From Solirubrobacter taibaiensis (GTDB lineage Bacteria > Actinomycetota > Thermoleophilia > Solirubrobacterales > Solirubrobacteraceae), in NCBI GenBank assembly GCA_027587225.1, contig JAPDDQ010000010.1, positions 62,001 to 126,000 on the forward strand: a DNA stretch of 64,000 nucleotides, in the 5' to 3' direction. Both the position numbers and the translations under genes were made by a program. This document shows, piece by piece, positions 1-11,459 of the stretch (within the stretch, counting starts at the first letter, position 1; each line of letters opens with the position of its first letter). The notes beneath the pieces were generated by a model. The model saw only the letters and a program-made list of their open reading frames with translations, searched no databases and was not told the DNA's origin.

Positions 1-2300
1 TGTTCTCCGGCTTCGACCCCGAGAAGGGCACCTACGACCGCACGACGTGGCTGTTCGAGGGGATGGACCCGCCGAGCAAGTCCTCGGACGCGGAGACGCA
101 GTCCACGCAGGCCTTCACCGATCGCACGCAGGCCGGGGAGACGCTGCAGCAGGTGCCGAACGACCCGACGCTCCAGCACCCGCGCTGCGTGTTGCAGGTC
201 CTGCGCCGCCACTACTCCCGCTACACGCCGGAGATGGTGTCGAAGATCTGCGGCATCCCGGAGGAGCAGTTCCTCGCGATGGCCGAGACGCTGATCGCCA
301 ACTCGGGCCGCGAGCGCACGACGATGCTGGCCTACGCCGTCGGCTGGACGCAGCACACCGCGGGCGTGCAGATGATCCGCGCGGGCTCGATCGTGCAGCT
401 GCTGCTCGGCAACATCGGGCGGCCGGGCGGCGGGATCATGGCCATGCGCGGGCACGCCTCGATCCAGGGCTCCAGCGACATCCCGACCCTGTACGACCTG
501 CTGCCCGGCTACCTGCCGATGCCGCGCGCCACGGAGAACGACCAGACGCTCGCCGACTACGTCGAGGCCGGCGGTCAGAAGAGCGGCTGGTGGTCGCACT
601 TCGACGAATACGTCATCAGCCTGCTCAAGGCCTGGTTCGGTGAGGCGGCCACAGCGGAGAACGACTACGGGTTCGGCCACCTGCCGAAGCTCACCGGCAA
701 CCACTCGCACTTCGTGACCACGATGCGGGCGTTGGATGGTGGCCTGGACGGCATGTTCGTGATGGGCCAGAACCCGGCGGTCGGTTCCCAGCACGCCGGG
801 CTGCAGCGGCGTGCGCTGGCGAAGATGAAGTGGCTCGTGGTCCGCGACCTGGCCGACCTCGAGACGGCGAGCTTCTGGAAGGACTCGCCGGAGATCCGGT
901 CGGGCGAAGTCCGCACCGAGGACATCCAGACCGAGGTGTTCCTCATGCCCGCCGCGGGCCACGTGGAGAAGGAAGGCCACTTCACCAACACGCAGCGCCT
1001 GCTGCAGTGGCGCGACAAGGCGCTGGACCCGCCCGGCGACGCGCGCTCGGAGCTGGACTTCATGCGGGACCTCGGCGTGCGGATCAAGGCGCACTATGCG
1101 TCCTCCGAGCGGGCGCGGGACTGGCCGATCCGCAACCTCACGTGGGACTTCGAGGATGCCGAGGACGTGCTGCGCGAGATCAACGGCTACGACCTGACGA
1201 CGGGGCGGCTCGTGAGCGGCTTCGGCGAGCTGAAGAATGACGGCACCACCTCGTGCGGGTGCTGGATCTACTCCGGCTGCTTCGCCGACAACGTCAACCA
1301 GCCGCGCCGCCGCAACCCCGGCGACCTCAGCGCACCCGGCGGCTCCGTCTCGCCCGAGTGGGGCTGGGCGTGGCCGGCGAACCGCCGCATCCTCTACAAC
1401 CGGGCGTCCGCCGACCCGGCGGGCAAACCATGGTCGGAGCGCAAGAAGCTGATCTGGTGGGACGAGGAGCAGTCGGCGTGGGCCGGGTACGACGTCCCGG
1501 ACTTCCCGCCCGGCAAGCGGCCCGACTACCGGCCGGAAGAAGACGCGGAGGGGATGGACGCGATCCCCGGCGACGCTCCGTTCATGATGATGCCGGACGG
1601 CCGCGGAGCGCTGTTCTCGCCCAGCGGGCCGCTGGATGCGCCGATCCCGACGCACTACGAACCGCTCGAGTCGCCGGTGCCGAACGAGCTCTATCCATCG
1701 CTGGGGGCGAACCCGCTCGGGATCACGTGGGTCCGGCCGGAGAATCCTCTGATCGAGCAGGCCGACGATCGCTATCCGCACGTGGCTTCGACGTTCCGCC
1801 TGACCGAGCACCACACGGCCGGGCCGATGAGCCGGAACCTGCCGTGGCTGGCCGAGCTGCAGCCGGAGATGTTCGCCGAGATCGACCCGGTGCTCGCGCG
1901 CGAGGCCGGGATCAAGGACGGGGAGTGGATGGTGATCGAGACGCCGCGGGCCGCGATCGAGGCGCGCGCGAAAGTGACCAACCGCATCCAGCCGCTGCGG
2001 ATGGGCGAGCGCACGATCCATCAGGTGTGCCTGCCCTGGCATTGGGGGACGTTCAAGACCAACCCGCAGGGCGTGACGGGAGACACCGCCAACGACCTGA
2101 TCGCGATCTCCGGTGACCCGAACGTGACCATCCACGAGTCCAAGGCGTTCCGCTGCAGCGTCCGTGCGGGCCGCCGCACGGGCGAGACGACCGAGCGGCT
2201 CGCGGGGGCCGAGACGCACGAGGACCCGAACACGCATCACGATCCGGACGTCGCCGACACGACGCCACACAGCACGCTCGGGGACGAGGATCAAACCTGA
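1..2300 (+). CDS. Formate dehydrogenase alpha subunit, C-terminal part (5' truncated)
   Basis: Catalytic molybdopterin subunit of a membrane-bound respiratory formate dehydrogenase, which oxidises formate to CO2. The reading frame is open from base 3, so the gene starts before the window; about 765 residues are present. The visible part carries the later molybdopterin-oxidoreductase region (GQNPAVGSQHAG near the middle) and the C-terminal molybdopterin-dinucleotide-binding domain (SRNLPW, then LPWHWG). The N-terminal 4Fe-4S motif and the catalytic Cys or Sec are outside, so whether this is a selenoprotein cannot be told. Its TGA overlaps the ATG of the beta subunit by one base, and the NrfD subunit follows, giving a three-gene operon. 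The FdnG/FdoG-like assignment rests on family recognition plus gene order. Confidence 0.9.
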   Translation, partial: FSGFDPEKGTYDRTTWLFEGMDPPSKSSDAETQSTQAFTDRTQAGETLQQVPNDPTLQHPRCVLQVLRRHYSRYTPEMVSKICGIPEEQFLAMAETLIANSGRERTTMLAYAVGWTQHTAGVQMIRAGSIVQLLLGNIGRPGGGIMAMRGHASIQGSSDIPTLYDLLPGYLPMPRATENDQTLADYVEAGGQKSGWWSHFDEYVISLLKAWFGEAATAENDYGFGHLPKLTGNHSHFVTTMRALDGGLDGMFVMGQNPAVGSQHAGLQRRALAKMKWLVVRDLADLETASFWKDSPEIRSGEVRTEDIQTEVFLMPAAGHVEKEGHFTNTQRLLQWRDKALDPPGDARSELDFMRDLGVRIKAHYASSERARDWPIRNLTWDFEDAEDVLREINGYDLTTGRLVSGFGELKNDGTTSCGCWIYSGCFADNVNQPRRRNPGDLSAPGGSVSPEWGWAWPANRRILYNRASADPAGKPWSERKKLIWWDEEQSAWAGYDVPDFPPGKRPDYRPEEDAEGMDAIPGDAPFMMMPDGRGALFSPSGPLDAPIPTHYEPLESPVPNELYPSLGANPLGITWVRPENPLIEQADDRYPHVASTFRLTEHHTAGPMSRNLPWLAELQPEMFAEIDPVLAREAGIKDGEWMVIETPRAAIEARAKVTNRIQPLRMGERTIHQVCLPWHWGTFKTNPQGVTGDTANDLIAISGDPNVTIHESKAFRCSVRAGRRTGETTERLAGAETHEDPNTHHDPDVADTTPHSTLGDEDQT

Positions 2301-3154
2301 TGGAAGCCGCGATCCAGCGCCCCGAGGCCCAGCGCATGGGCTTCTTCACCGACACCACGGTGTGCATCGGCTGCAAGGCGTGCGAGGTCGCGTGCAAGCA
2401 GTGGAACGACCTGCCCGCCGACGAGCACCAGCCCGCGTCCTCCTACGACAACACGCGCACGCTGTCGGCCTCGACGTGGCGGCACGTGCGGTTCGTGGAG
2501 ACGCTCACGATCCCCGACGCGCCCGAGCCGACGCTGAACCTGGTCGAGGCGGCCTTGGGCGCGGAGCTGGACCGCTGGGTGTTCATGTCCGACGTCTGCA
2601 AGCACTGCACGAACGCGGGCTGCCTCGACGCGTGCCCGACGGGCGCGCTGATCCGCACCGAGTTCGACACCGTGATCGTCCAACCGGACGTCTGCAACGG
2701 CTGCGGCTACTGCATTCCGTCGTGCCCGTTCGGCGTGATCGATCGCGACCCGTTCGACGGGCGCGCCGCCAAGTGCACGCTGTGTTACGACCGGCTCGAG
2801 GACGGGCTGGAACCCGCGTGCGCGAAGGCGTGCCCGACCGACTCGATCCAGTTCGGGCCCTACGACGAGCTGGTCGAGCGGGCCAAGGGACGCGTGGCGA
2901 CGCTGACCGAGCGCGGGATCGAGGGCGCGTACCTGTACGGCGCGGGCGACGGGCCGGGCGACGACCTCGCCGGCGGCCTCGGCGCGTTCTTCCTGCTCAC
3001 CGAGTCGCCGGAGGTCTACGGCCTGCCCGCCCAGGCGGACTCGCCGAGCCAGCAGAACGGGCCGATCGCGAACGCGACCGGGGTCGCCGCGTCGGTCGTG
3101 GCCATCGGCGTGGCGCTGGCCTCGTTTGCCGCGGCCTACCGGAGGCGCAAGTGA
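2300..3154 (+). CDS. Formate dehydrogenase beta subunit, 4Fe-4S electron-transfer protein
   Basis: A 284-aa ferredoxin-type subunit that carries electrons from the alpha subunit to the membrane quinone subunit. Four cysteine clusters are visible: CIGCKACEVAC, CKHCTNAGCLDACP, CNGCGYCIPSCP and a CTLC...CAKACP pair, as expected for the four [4Fe-4S] centres of FdnH/FdoH-type proteins. The C-terminus ends in one hydrophobic segment (about residues 258-280) followed by RRRK, a membrane anchor with a positive-inside tail. The start is fixed by overlap with the alpha stop; the TGA overlaps the GTG of the next gene. Confidence 0.93.
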   Translation: MEAAIQRPEAQRMGFFTDTTVCIGCKACEVACKQWNDLPADEHQPASSYDNTRTLSASTWRHVRFVETLTIPDAPEPTLNLVEAALGAELDRWVFMSDVCKHCTNAGCLDACPTGALIRTEFDTVIVQPDVCNGCGYCIPSCPFGVIDRDPFDGRAAKCTLCYDRLEDGLEPACAKACPTDSIQFGPYDELVERAKGRVATLTERGIEGAYLYGAGDGPGDDLAGGLGAFFLLTESPEVYGLPAQADSPSQQNGPIANATGVAASVVAIGVALASFAAAYRRRK

Positions 3155-4257
3155 GCCGCCGCAAGGGCACGCCGCCCGAGGACGTGACGCGTGGGGCGGA
3201 GGCGCGGATCACGGCCGAGGGCCGGGACGTCACGCCCGCCGTGGGCGTGCGCGGGTCCGCCGGCGTGTGGGAACGCGCGGGGGAGAAGGTCGCCCTCGCG
3301 AAGGAGAGCTGGGGCGACTCGCGCTGGTCGTACCTCTACGACAAGGACACCCAGTACGCGGGCGAGGTCGACGACGCCGCCGTGGCCGCGGCGGCACGCA
3401 AGGCGCGCGGTGGCGACGAGGTACCGGTCCCGGTCCAGGGCCCGATGATCCACGCCGCCGTCTGGACGTGGGAGGTCCCGGTCTACTTCTTCGTCGGCGG
3501 CCTGGCCGCGGGCTCTGCGCTCGTCGCCGTCGCCTGCGACTCGGTCGGTGACCACGAGGCCGCGGCGCTCGCCCGCAAGCTCGCGCTCGGCGCCGTGATC
3601 CCCGCGCCGGCGCTGCTGATCGCCGATCTCGGCCGCCCGGCGCGCTTCTTCAACATGCTGCGGATCTTCAAGCCGCGCTCGCCGATGTCGATGGGCTCGT
3701 GGTGCCTGGTCGTCTTCTCCACCACGGCCTCCGGCGCCGTTGCCGCCGACGTGCTGGGCAAGCCCCGGCTGGCCAGGGCCGCGGGTGGCGTGACCGCGTT
3801 CTTCGGCACGTACCTCGGGTCCTACACCGGCGCCTTGCTCGCCGCGACCGCGACGCCGCTGTGGGCGCGCTCGCGCGTGCTGCTCGCGCCGATCTTCGTC
3901 TGCACCGCCACCGCGTCGGGCGCGGCCGCGAACCGCCTCTTCCAGCGCCGCGGCCCCGCCCGCGAAGCGCTGGGCACGATCGAGCTCGTCGCCATGAGCT
4001 CCAAGCTCATCCTCTCCGCGCTCAACGACCGGCACATCGGCGACCTGTCCGAGCCGCTCCACGCGCACCCCATGCACAAGGTCTCCAACTGGGCCGCGCG
4101 CCTCAGCATCGCGCTCCGCCTGCTCCGCCGCGGCGGCGACCTCCCCAGCGTCCTGTGCATGGTCTCCGCGCTCACCACCCGCCTCGCATGGGTCGAGGCC
4201 GGTAAGCACTCCGCGCACGATGACGAGGCCGTCGCGCGCATGGCTAGACGCCCCTGA
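3151..4257 (+). CDS. NrfD/PsrC-type membrane subunit of formate dehydrogenase
   Basis: A 368-aa integral membrane protein, probably the quinone-reducing subunit that replaces cytochrome b in this formate dehydrogenase. GTG was chosen because GGAGG lies 5 bases upstream and it overlaps the beta stop as GTGA. About 100 hydrophilic residues precede the first membrane helix, which begins at the NrfD-like HAAVWTWEVPVYFF motif; LIADLGRPARFFNML is another family hallmark, with several more helices after it. The extended N-terminal region is unusual for NrfD. No heme-ligand pattern typical of FdnI was seen. Confidence 0.88.
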   Translation: MSRRKGTPPEDVTRGAEARITAEGRDVTPAVGVRGSAGVWERAGEKVALAKESWGDSRWSYLYDKDTQYAGEVDDAAVAAAARKARGGDEVPVPVQGPMIHAAVWTWEVPVYFFVGGLAAGSALVAVACDSVGDHEAAALARKLALGAVIPAPALLIADLGRPARFFNMLRIFKPRSPMSMGSWCLVVFSTTASGAVAADVLGKPRLARAAGGVTAFFGTYLGSYTGALLAATATPLWARSRVLLAPIFVCTATASGAAANRLFQRRGPAREALGTIELVAMSSKLILSALNDRHIGDLSEPLHAHPMHKVSNWAARLSIALRLLRRGGDLPSVLCMVSALTTRLAWVEAGKHSAHDDEAVARMARRP

Positions 4258-4304
4258 ATCCGGCCGGTACCCTCATCGCGTTCTCATGAGCAAGGAGGCG
4301 AGTG

Positions 4305-4898
4305 ATGGGTTGGTTCAGGCGCGAGAGCCCCGAGAAGGTGGTCGCGACGATCGTGGAGCTGGGCGCTCCCGCAGACACGGCGCAGGCCATCGTGGACGCG
4401 TTAATGGTCGCCGGGCTCACGGCGGCTGAGACGAAGATCTGGCTCTTGGATGGCGATCGCGGCTACCCGCACAACGTGCCGTGGGAGATGGGCGACCAGG
4501 TCATCATGCTCAAGTCCGGCTCGCGCTCGATGATCGAGCAGGGCAAGTCCGACGTCGTCCTTGAGGCGGCGCAGGACTTCGCGGCGGCGAGCGACGACGA
4601 GCGCACGATCGCGCGGCTGTTCTGGGGCAGCCTCGACGACGCGCGCCGGCTCACCGGCTGCTCGCCGGAGCGCACGGCCGTCATCGCCGGTATCGCGCGC
4701 ACGATCCGCGAGCGCGTCGGCAGCGACGAGGACGTCTGCGCCGTCGGCCAGACCGTCCTGCCGGGCACGGAGGACCGTCGCATCGTGGACCGACTGCTCG
4801 ACGGCGAGGAGCGCGCCGTCCGCGACGAGCTGGACCGCGGCGAGCTCAACCCGAAGCGGCTGCTCCGCGAGCAGCCGCTTCACTTCACGGGCTGGTGA
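4305..4898 (+). CDS. Hypothetical protein, 197 aa
   Basis: Not recognised. It is soluble, acidic and probably mostly helical, with no signal peptide or membrane segment. ATG 4305 has AAGGAGG six bases upstream; a GTG one codon earlier is too close to it. It begins GWFRRESPEKVV and has a central WLLDGD...YPHNVPWEMGDQ stretch. It stands alone, after the formate dehydrogenase operon and convergent with the sugar-binding lipoprotein gene, so context suggests no role. Strong SD and regular codon use make it a real gene. Confidence 0.75.
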   Translation: MGWFRRESPEKVVATIVELGAPADTAQAIVDALMVAGLTAAETKIWLLDGDRGYPHNVPWEMGDQVIMLKSGSRSMIEQGKSDVVLEAAQDFAAASDDERTIARLFWGSLDDARRLTGCSPERTAVIAGIARTIRERVGSDEDVCAVGQTVLPGTEDRRIVDRLLDGEERAVRDELDRGELNPKRLLREQPLHFTGW

Positions 4899-4905
4899 AC
4901 GCGCG

Positions 4906-5898
4906 CTACTCGTACAGGACGGCGGCGATCTCCGGGTCGTCGATGTTGTTCTTGTCGTAGAAGTAGAAGCCGGTGTCGATGACCTTCGGCAGCGTGTCGC
5001 CGTTGACCGCCTTCAGCGCGGCGTTGACGAGCTCCTTGCCCATGCCGACCGGGTTCTGCGTGATCGCGCCGGCCATCTCGCCGCTCTTGATCGCGTCGAT
5101 CTGGGCCTTGCCGGAGTCGAAGCCGATGATCGTCAGGCCCTTCTTGCCACTCTCCTGCACGCCCTTGACGATGCCGATGGCCGAGCCCTCGTTGGCGCCG
5201 TAGAAGCCCTTCAGATCGGGGTTGGCCTGCAGGATCGACTTGGCGATGTCGGCCGACTTGGCCTGGTCGCCGCCGCCGTACTGCACCGGCAGCAGCTCGA
5301 TGCCGGGGGCGTTGGCCTTCATGTAGTCGATGAAGCCGTCACGGCGCTGGATGCCGGTCTGGCTGGTCTGGTCGTGCACGACCATCGCGACCTTGCCCTT
5401 GCCGCCCAGCAGCTCGGACATGTGCTTGGCGGCCTCCGCGGCCGCGGCCACGTTGTCCGTCGCGGCGGTGGTCAGCGGCACGTCGGATTCGACACCCGAG
5501 TCGAACGCGATGACCGGGATGTTCTCCGCCTTGGCCTGATCCATGAGCGGCGCGCTCGCCTTCGAGTCCAGCGCGGCGAAGCCGATCGCGGCCGGCTTCT
5601 TCTGGATCGCGTTGGTGAGCATCGTGACCTGCTGCTCGATGTCCTGCTCGGTCGGCGGACCCTCGAACGTGATCTTCGCGCCCTTGGCCTTCGCCTCTTC
5701 CTCGGCGCCCTGCTTGACCGCCTGCCAGAACTGGTGCTGGAACCCCTTGGAGACGATCGCGATGTACGGCTGCTCCTCGCTGCCTCCACCACCGCCCGCG
5801 GCGGCGGACGTCCCGCCACCGCTCTCTTCCTCACCACACGCGGCGACGCCCAAAGCGAGCCCTGCCGCGACGACCGCGAACCACTTCTTACCGACCAT
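4906..5898 (-). CDS. Sugar ABC transporter substrate-binding lipoprotein (RbsB-like)
   Basis: A 330-aa periplasmic-binding-protein type 1 lipoprotein that captures the sugar for the adjacent permease and ATPase. The N-terminus is a lipoprotein signal (hydrophobic core, lipobox LGVAAC with Cys21), then a Gly/Ser-rich linker and the mature domain (PYIAIVSKGFQHQFW). The upstream longer frame is rejected because ATG 5898 starts directly at the signal peptide with a GGAGAG-type SD. It is the last gene of the fucose-type operon, 23 bases after the permease. Specificity is inferred from neighbouring L-fuconate enzymes; ribose or rhamnose remain possible. Confidence 0.88.
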   Translation of the reverse strand: MVGKKWFAVVAAGLALGVAACGEEESGGGTSAAAGGGGGSEEQPYIAIVSKGFQHQFWQAVKQGAEEEAKAKGAKITFEGPPTEQDIEQQVTMLTNAIQKKPAAIGFAALDSKASAPLMDQAKAENIPVIAFDSGVESDVPLTTAATDNVAAAAEAAKHMSELLGGKGKVAMVVHDQTSQTGIQRRDGFIDYMKANAPGIELLPVQYGGGDQAKSADIAKSILQANPDLKGFYGANEGSAIGIVKGVQESGKKGLTIIGFDSGKAQIDAIKSGEMAGAITQNPVGMGKELVNAALKAVNGDTLPKVIDTGFYFYDKNNIDDPEIAAVLYE

Positions 5899-5921
5899 GT
5901 GCTCTCTCCCCTTCTCTCCAG

Positions 5922-6871
5922 TTACACAGTGGTGCTGCGCTTGCGCGCCATGTCGGCGTAGACGGCGACGAGGATCACGGCCCCGAGGATCACGTTCTGC
6001 CACTCCTGCGGGATCGACATGATCTGCAGTCCGTTGTTGAGGACCGAGATGATCAGCGCGCCGATGATCGTGCCGACGATCGAGCCTTTGCCGCCGGCGA
6101 GCGACGTGCCGCCGATGACGACGGCGGCGATGGCCTGCAGCTCGTAGCCGAGGCCGGTGCCGGGCTGCGCGGACGCCAGCCGCGCCGAGATCATCACGCC
6201 CGCCAGGCCGGTGAACAGCCCCGCGAGCGTGTAGATCGCCAGCTTCCAGCGACGCACGCTGATGCCCGAGAGCGCGGTCGCCTCCTCGTTGGAGCCGATC
6301 GAGTACGTGTACCGGCCGAGGACGGTCTTGTTGAGCACCACGGCGGCGATCACCGTGGCCAAGGCGAGGACGAGCACGGCGTTCGGGAAGTCCACCCCGA
6401 ACAGGTGGCCCGTCGAGATGGCGATGTAGCCGGGCTCGTCGTTGAAGTAGATGGGCGTCGAGTCAGAGATGACGAGCGCGAGCCCTTGCGCCACGAGCAT
6501 CATCGCCAGCGTCGCGATGAACGGCGGGATGCCGAGGAACGACACGTTGAAGCCGTTGACGAAGCCGATGAAGCCGCCGAACGCGATCGTCCCGAGCACG
6601 CCGAGCCACACCGGCAGCCCGCTGTTGACGATCAGCACGCCGGAGATCACCGCGCACAGCGTCATGCCGGTGCCGATCGAGAGGTCGATCCCGCTCGTGA
6701 TGATCACGAACGTCGTCCCGAGCGCGAGCAGGCCGATCACGACCGTCGAGAACAGGATCGACGTGACGTTGGAGTAGTTCAGGAAGCTCGAGCTCGCGAC
6801 GGAGAAGAACGCGAAGATCGCGATCAGCGACCCGAACGCGAGGAACTGCTGCAGGCGATCGCGCACGGCGG

Positions 6872-6875
<4 letters not shown>
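5922..6875 (-). CDS. Sugar ABC transporter permease (RbsC-like)
   Basis: A 317-aa polytopic membrane protein of the BPD_transp_2 family, the translocation channel for the sugar transporter. Hydrophobic segments run through the length, with family patterns such as TSGIDLSIGTGMTL and the cytoplasmic EAA-like region around SNEEATALSGI. GTG 6875 was chosen because it overlaps the ATPase stop (GTGA) and gives a normal family length; the frame upstream is a shadow of the ATPase. Only one permease gene is present, as usual for RbsC-type systems, which work as homodimers. Confidence 0.9.
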
Positions 6876-8367
<1,492 letters not shown>

Positions 8368-8371
<4 letters not shown>

Positions 8372-9339
8372 GCCGGCACCGGGGCGGTCTCGCGGAGCAG
8401 ACCCTCGGCGACGAGCTCCTGCCACGCCTCCGCGGGCACCGGCGCATCGAACAGCGCCGCGTTGCGCTCCACCTGCAGCCCGCAGCGCGCGCCCAGGCAG
8501 ACGGTGGCCACGGCCGGGTGGGCGAGCGCGAACTGCGCGGCGGCCTGCGGGAGCGTCGTGCCGTGGCGCTCGAGCACGTCGGCGATCCGATGGACCTGCG
8601 CCAACACCTCGGGCGGCGCCGGCTCGTAGTTGTACGTGACCTCTTCCCGCGGGCGCGCCCGCGCGAGCAGGCCGGAGTTGAAGACGCCGGCGGCGACCAC
8701 GGACACACCGCGCCGCTCGCACTCCGGGAGCAGGTCGTCGAGCGCGCCCTGCTCGAGCAGCGTGTAGCGGCCGGCGAGCATGATCACGTCGAGGTCGGTC
8801 TCGCGGACGAAGTCGGCCAGCATCTCGGACTGGTTCATCCCGGCACCGTATGACGTGATGACGCCCTGCGACCGGAGCTCCTCCAGCGCCGGGAACGCAC
8901 CCTCGAGCGCCTCGCGGTAGTACTCGTCCGGGTCGTGGACGAAGAGGATGTCCACGCGGTCGAGCCCGAGCCGCTCGAGGCTGGACTCGAGCGAGCGCAG
9001 GATGCCGTCACGGCTGTAGTCACGCACGCGCACGTGCGTGGTGGGGACGGCGTAGCCCTCGTCGTCCATGTCGTCGCCGGGGCCCGGCGCGAGCAGCCGT
9101 CCGACCTTCGTGGAGACGATGAACCCGTCGCGCTCGGCCAGGCCCGCGGCGAGCCGGCGCTCCGCGAGCCCCAGCCCGTAGTGCGGCGCGGTGTCGAAGT
9201 ACCGCACCCCGGCGTCCCAGGCCGCGGACAGCGCCCCGCACCACTCGTTCTGCGTGACTTCGCGGCCGAGGTTGCCGATCGGCGCACTGCCGAAGGCGAG
9301 CGGTCCGACCGTCAGCCCGCCGCGTCCGAGCGGTCTCAT
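8368..9339 (-). CDS. Aldo/keto reductase, probable L-fucose (D-threo-aldose) 1-dehydrogenase
   Basis: A 323-aa NAD(P)-dependent AKR barrel. The catalytic tetrad is readable: Asp49 and Tyr54 in FDTAPHYG, Lys78 in STKVG, and His135 in LFVHDPDEY. In this family D-threo-aldose dehydrogenases oxidise L-fucose C1 to the lactone; with a lactonase and L-fuconate dehydratase beside it, that first step is the likely role. The start overlaps the SDR stop as ATGA. Specificity is inference: the SDR could instead do C1 oxidation and this enzyme act on another intermediate. Confidence 0.82.
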
Positions 9340-10070
9340 CGTCTTGGCCGCAGCCCGTGCATGCCGCCGTCGACGGCCAGCACCGTGCCGGTGGTGGAGG
9401 CCGCATCGGGGCCGGCGAGGAAGCAGATGGCCGCAGCGACCTCGTCGGCGCTCACGAGCCGGCCGATCGGCTGCCGCGCTTCGAGCGCGGCGCGTTCGGC
9501 GCCTGGGTTCGGTGCGGCGTCGAGCAGCCGCTGCACCCACGGCGTGTCGGCGGTGCCGGGGTTCACGCAGTTGACGCGGATGCCGTCCTCGAGATGGTCG
9601 GCGGCCATCGCGAGCGTGAGCGCCTGCACCGCGCCCTTCGACGCGCTGTAGAGCGCGCGCTGGGGAAGGCCCGCGCTGGCGGCGATCGAGCCGGTGTTGA
9701 CGATCGCGGCGCGGTCCGAGCGCTTGAGATGCGGCAGCGCGGCCCGGCTGGCGCGCACCATCCCGACGACGTTGACGTCGAGCACGCGACCCCACTCGGC
9801 ATCGTCGTTGTCGGCCACCGTTCCGGCGGCACCGATACCGGCGTTGTTGACCAGCACGTCGATGCCATCGAGGCGCTCGGCGGCCTCGGCGATCGCCGCG
9901 CGTACGGAGTCGTCATCGGCGAGGTCGCAGACGATGCCGATCAACGGGGCCTCGGCCGCCGTCGGGTCGAGGTCCAGGCACGCCACCTGGGCGCCGTCGG
10001 CCGCGAGGCGCCGCGCCGTGCGCAGGCCGATGCCCGAGCCCCCACCGGTGACGACCGCACGCAGGGTCAC
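9336..10070 (-). CDS. Short-chain dehydrogenase, candidate 2-keto-3-deoxy-L-fuconate dehydrogenase
   Basis: A 244-aa classical SDR with a Rossmann TGGGSGIG motif at residues 8-15, NNAG at 75-78 and catalytic Ser128-Tyr141-Lys145 (YSASK). It lies between L-fuconate dehydratase and the aldo/keto reductase, sharing 4-base overlaps with both. In the non-phosphorylated fucose pathway one SDR oxidises L-fucose and another 2-keto-3-deoxy-L-fuconate; with an AKR available for the first step, the second role is favoured. The specificity call is inference. Confidence 0.85.
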   Translation of the reverse strand: MTLRAVVTGGGSGIGLRTARRLAADGAQVACLDLDPTAAEAPLIGIVCDLADDDSVRAAIAEAAERLDGIDVLVNNAGIGAAGTVADNDDAEWGRVLDVNVVGMVRASRAALPHLKRSDRAAIVNTGSIAASAGLPQRALYSASKGAVQALTLAMAADHLEDGIRVNCVNPGTADTPWVQRLLDAAPNPGAERAALEARQPIGRLVSADEVAAAICFLAGPDAASTTGTVLAVDGGMHGLRPRR

Positions 10071-11374
10071 GACTGCATCGCCGGCTCGGTCCACACGGCA
10101 CCGCCCGGGAAGCGATGGGCGGTGATCGCCTCGGCGGTCATCTCGGCCGAGAAGCCGGGGGCGGTGGGCGCGCGGTAGCGCGCGTCGCGGATCACGACCG
10201 GGTCGACGAAGTGCTCGTGCAGATGGTCCACGTACTCGATCACGCGGTCCTCCAGGCTGCCGGACACGGCGACGTAGTCGAACATCGCGAGGTGCTGGAC
10301 CAGCTCGCACAGGCCGACACCGCCGGCGTGCGGGCAGACCGGCAGCCCGAACTTCGCGGCGAGCAGCAGGATGGCGAGGTTCTCGTTGACGCCCGCGACC
10401 CGCGCGGCGTCGATCTGCACGACGTCCACCGCTCCGGCCTGCATCAGCTGCTTGAACACCACGCGGTTCTGCACGTGCTCGCCGGTGGCGACGCGGATGG
10501 GATGCACCGCGCGCCGGATCGCGGCGTGGCCGAGCACGTCGTCCGGGCTCGTCGGCTCCTCGATCCACCACGGCGAGTACGGCTCGAGCGCTTGGACCCA
10601 GCGGATCGCCTCGCCCACGTCCCAGCGCTGGTTGGCGTCGACGGCGATCTTGATGTCGGGGCCGCAGACGGCGCGCGCGATGCGCAGGCGCCGGACGTCG
10701 TCCTCCAGATCGGCGCCGACCTTGAGCTTGATCTGCGTGTAGCCGGCCGCGAGCGCCTCCTGGCAGAGCCGCGTGAGCTTCGCGTCGGAATAGCCGAGCC
10801 AGCCGGGCGTCGTCGTGTACGCGGGGTAGCCGTCGGCCACCAACCGCGCGGTGCGCTCCGCGCGGCCGGGCTGCGCGCGCCGCAGGATCTCGAGCGCCTC
10901 ATCCCGCGTCAGCGCATCGGTCAGGTAGCGGAAGTCGACGAGCTCGACGAGCTCCTCCGGGGACATCTCGGCCAGCAGCACCCACAGCGGCTTGCCCGCG
11001 CGCTTGGCGGCGAGATCCCAGAGCGCGTTGACCACGGCCGAGATCGCCATGTGCATCACGCCCTTCTCGGGCCCGAGCCAGCGCAACTGCGAGTCGTGCA
11101 CGAGCCGGCGCCACATGTCGCCGATCGTCCCGACCGGCTGCCCGATCACGAACGGCTCGAGCGCGCGGATGGCGGCGACCTGCACGTCGTTGCCGCGCCC
11201 GATCGTGAACGCGAACCCGTGGCCCTCCAGCCCGTCTCCGGCGTCGGTGCCGATCACCACGTACGCGGCGGAGTAGTCCGGGTCCGGGTTCATCGCGTCG
11301 GAGCCGTCGAGCGACAGCGACGTGGGGAAGCGGACGTCGAACGTCTCCACCGACGTGATGACGGCCGGAAACAT
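10067..11374 (-). CDS. fucD: L-fuconate dehydratase, enolase superfamily
   Basis: A 435-aa mandelate-racemase-type enolase that removes water from L-fuconate to give 2-keto-3-deoxy-L-fuconate. Characteristic elements are KLKVGAD (KxK base, near residue 217), VDANQRW (first metal ligand, near 245), ATGEH near 296 and CPHAGGVG near 345. Length and sequence resemble FucD/ENOSF1 rather than general muconate cycloisomerases. ATG 11374 was chosen: the in-frame TTG at 11428 coincides exactly with a minus-strand TTGACA box. No clear SD is seen, so the start may be near-leaderless. It is the first gene of the operon. Confidence 0.88.
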   Translation of the reverse strand: MFPAVITSVETFDVRFPTSLSLDGSDAMNPDPDYSAAYVVIGTDAGDGLEGHGFAFTIGRGNDVQVAAIRALEPFVIGQPVGTIGDMWRRLVHDSQLRWLGPEKGVMHMAISAVVNALWDLAAKRAGKPLWVLLAEMSPEELVELVDFRYLTDALTRDEALEILRRAQPGRAERTARLVADGYPAYTTTPGWLGYSDAKLTRLCQEALAAGYTQIKLKVGADLEDDVRRLRIARAVCGPDIKIAVDANQRWDVGEAIRWVQALEPYSPWWIEEPTSPDDVLGHAAIRRAVHPIRVATGEHVQNRVVFKQLMQAGAVDVVQIDAARVAGVNENLAILLLAAKFGLPVCPHAGGVGLCELVQHLAMFDYVAVSGSLEDRVIEYVDHLHEHFVDPVVIRDARYRAPTAPGFSAEMTAEAITAHRFPGGAVWTEPAMQS

Positions 11375-11459
11375 GGGATGTTTGGTGGCCACGGACGGCA
11401 GAAAATCATCGGATGACTGCGTTGTCAAGCGAGTATGCTCGGCGGAACCTCGGATGTTT
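11369..11459. promoter_or_regulatory. Three palindromic operator-like sites in the fucD/lactonase divergent region
   Basis: Three 15-base sites share the pattern AAACATCSGATGTTT. Site 1 (11369-11383) is AAACATGGGATGTTT, palindromic in both arms and overlapping the fucD start. Site 2 (11404-11418) is AATCATCGGATGACT, centred between the minus-strand -35 and -10. Site 3 (11445-11459) is GAACCTCGGATGTTT and contains the ATG of the lactonase gene. The same motif recurs at 13042-13075. The adjacent FadR-type regulator is the likely binder; this is inference from position and symmetry. Confidence 0.72.
11400..11428 (-). promoter_or_regulatory. Probable promoter of the fucD operon
   Basis: On the minus strand a perfect -35 hexamer TTGACA occupies 11428-11423. 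Seventeen bases further is a weak -10, TTTTCT (11405-11400). Operator site 2 lies in the spacer. Transcription would begin near 11393, about 20 bases before the fucD ATG. The -10 is poor, so confidence is moderate. Confidence 0.5.

Noticed and set aside
2164..3150. N-terminal extension of the NrfD gene through the beta-subunit region
   Set aside because: The upstream part is an Arg-rich shadow of the beta gene; GTG 3151 with GGAGG is the natural start.
11375..11428. Eighteen-residue N-terminal extension of L-fuconate dehydratase from TTG 11428
   Set aside because: The TTG is the first three bases of a perfect minus-strand TTGACA box, and the extension covers an operator; ATG 11374 fits the family start.
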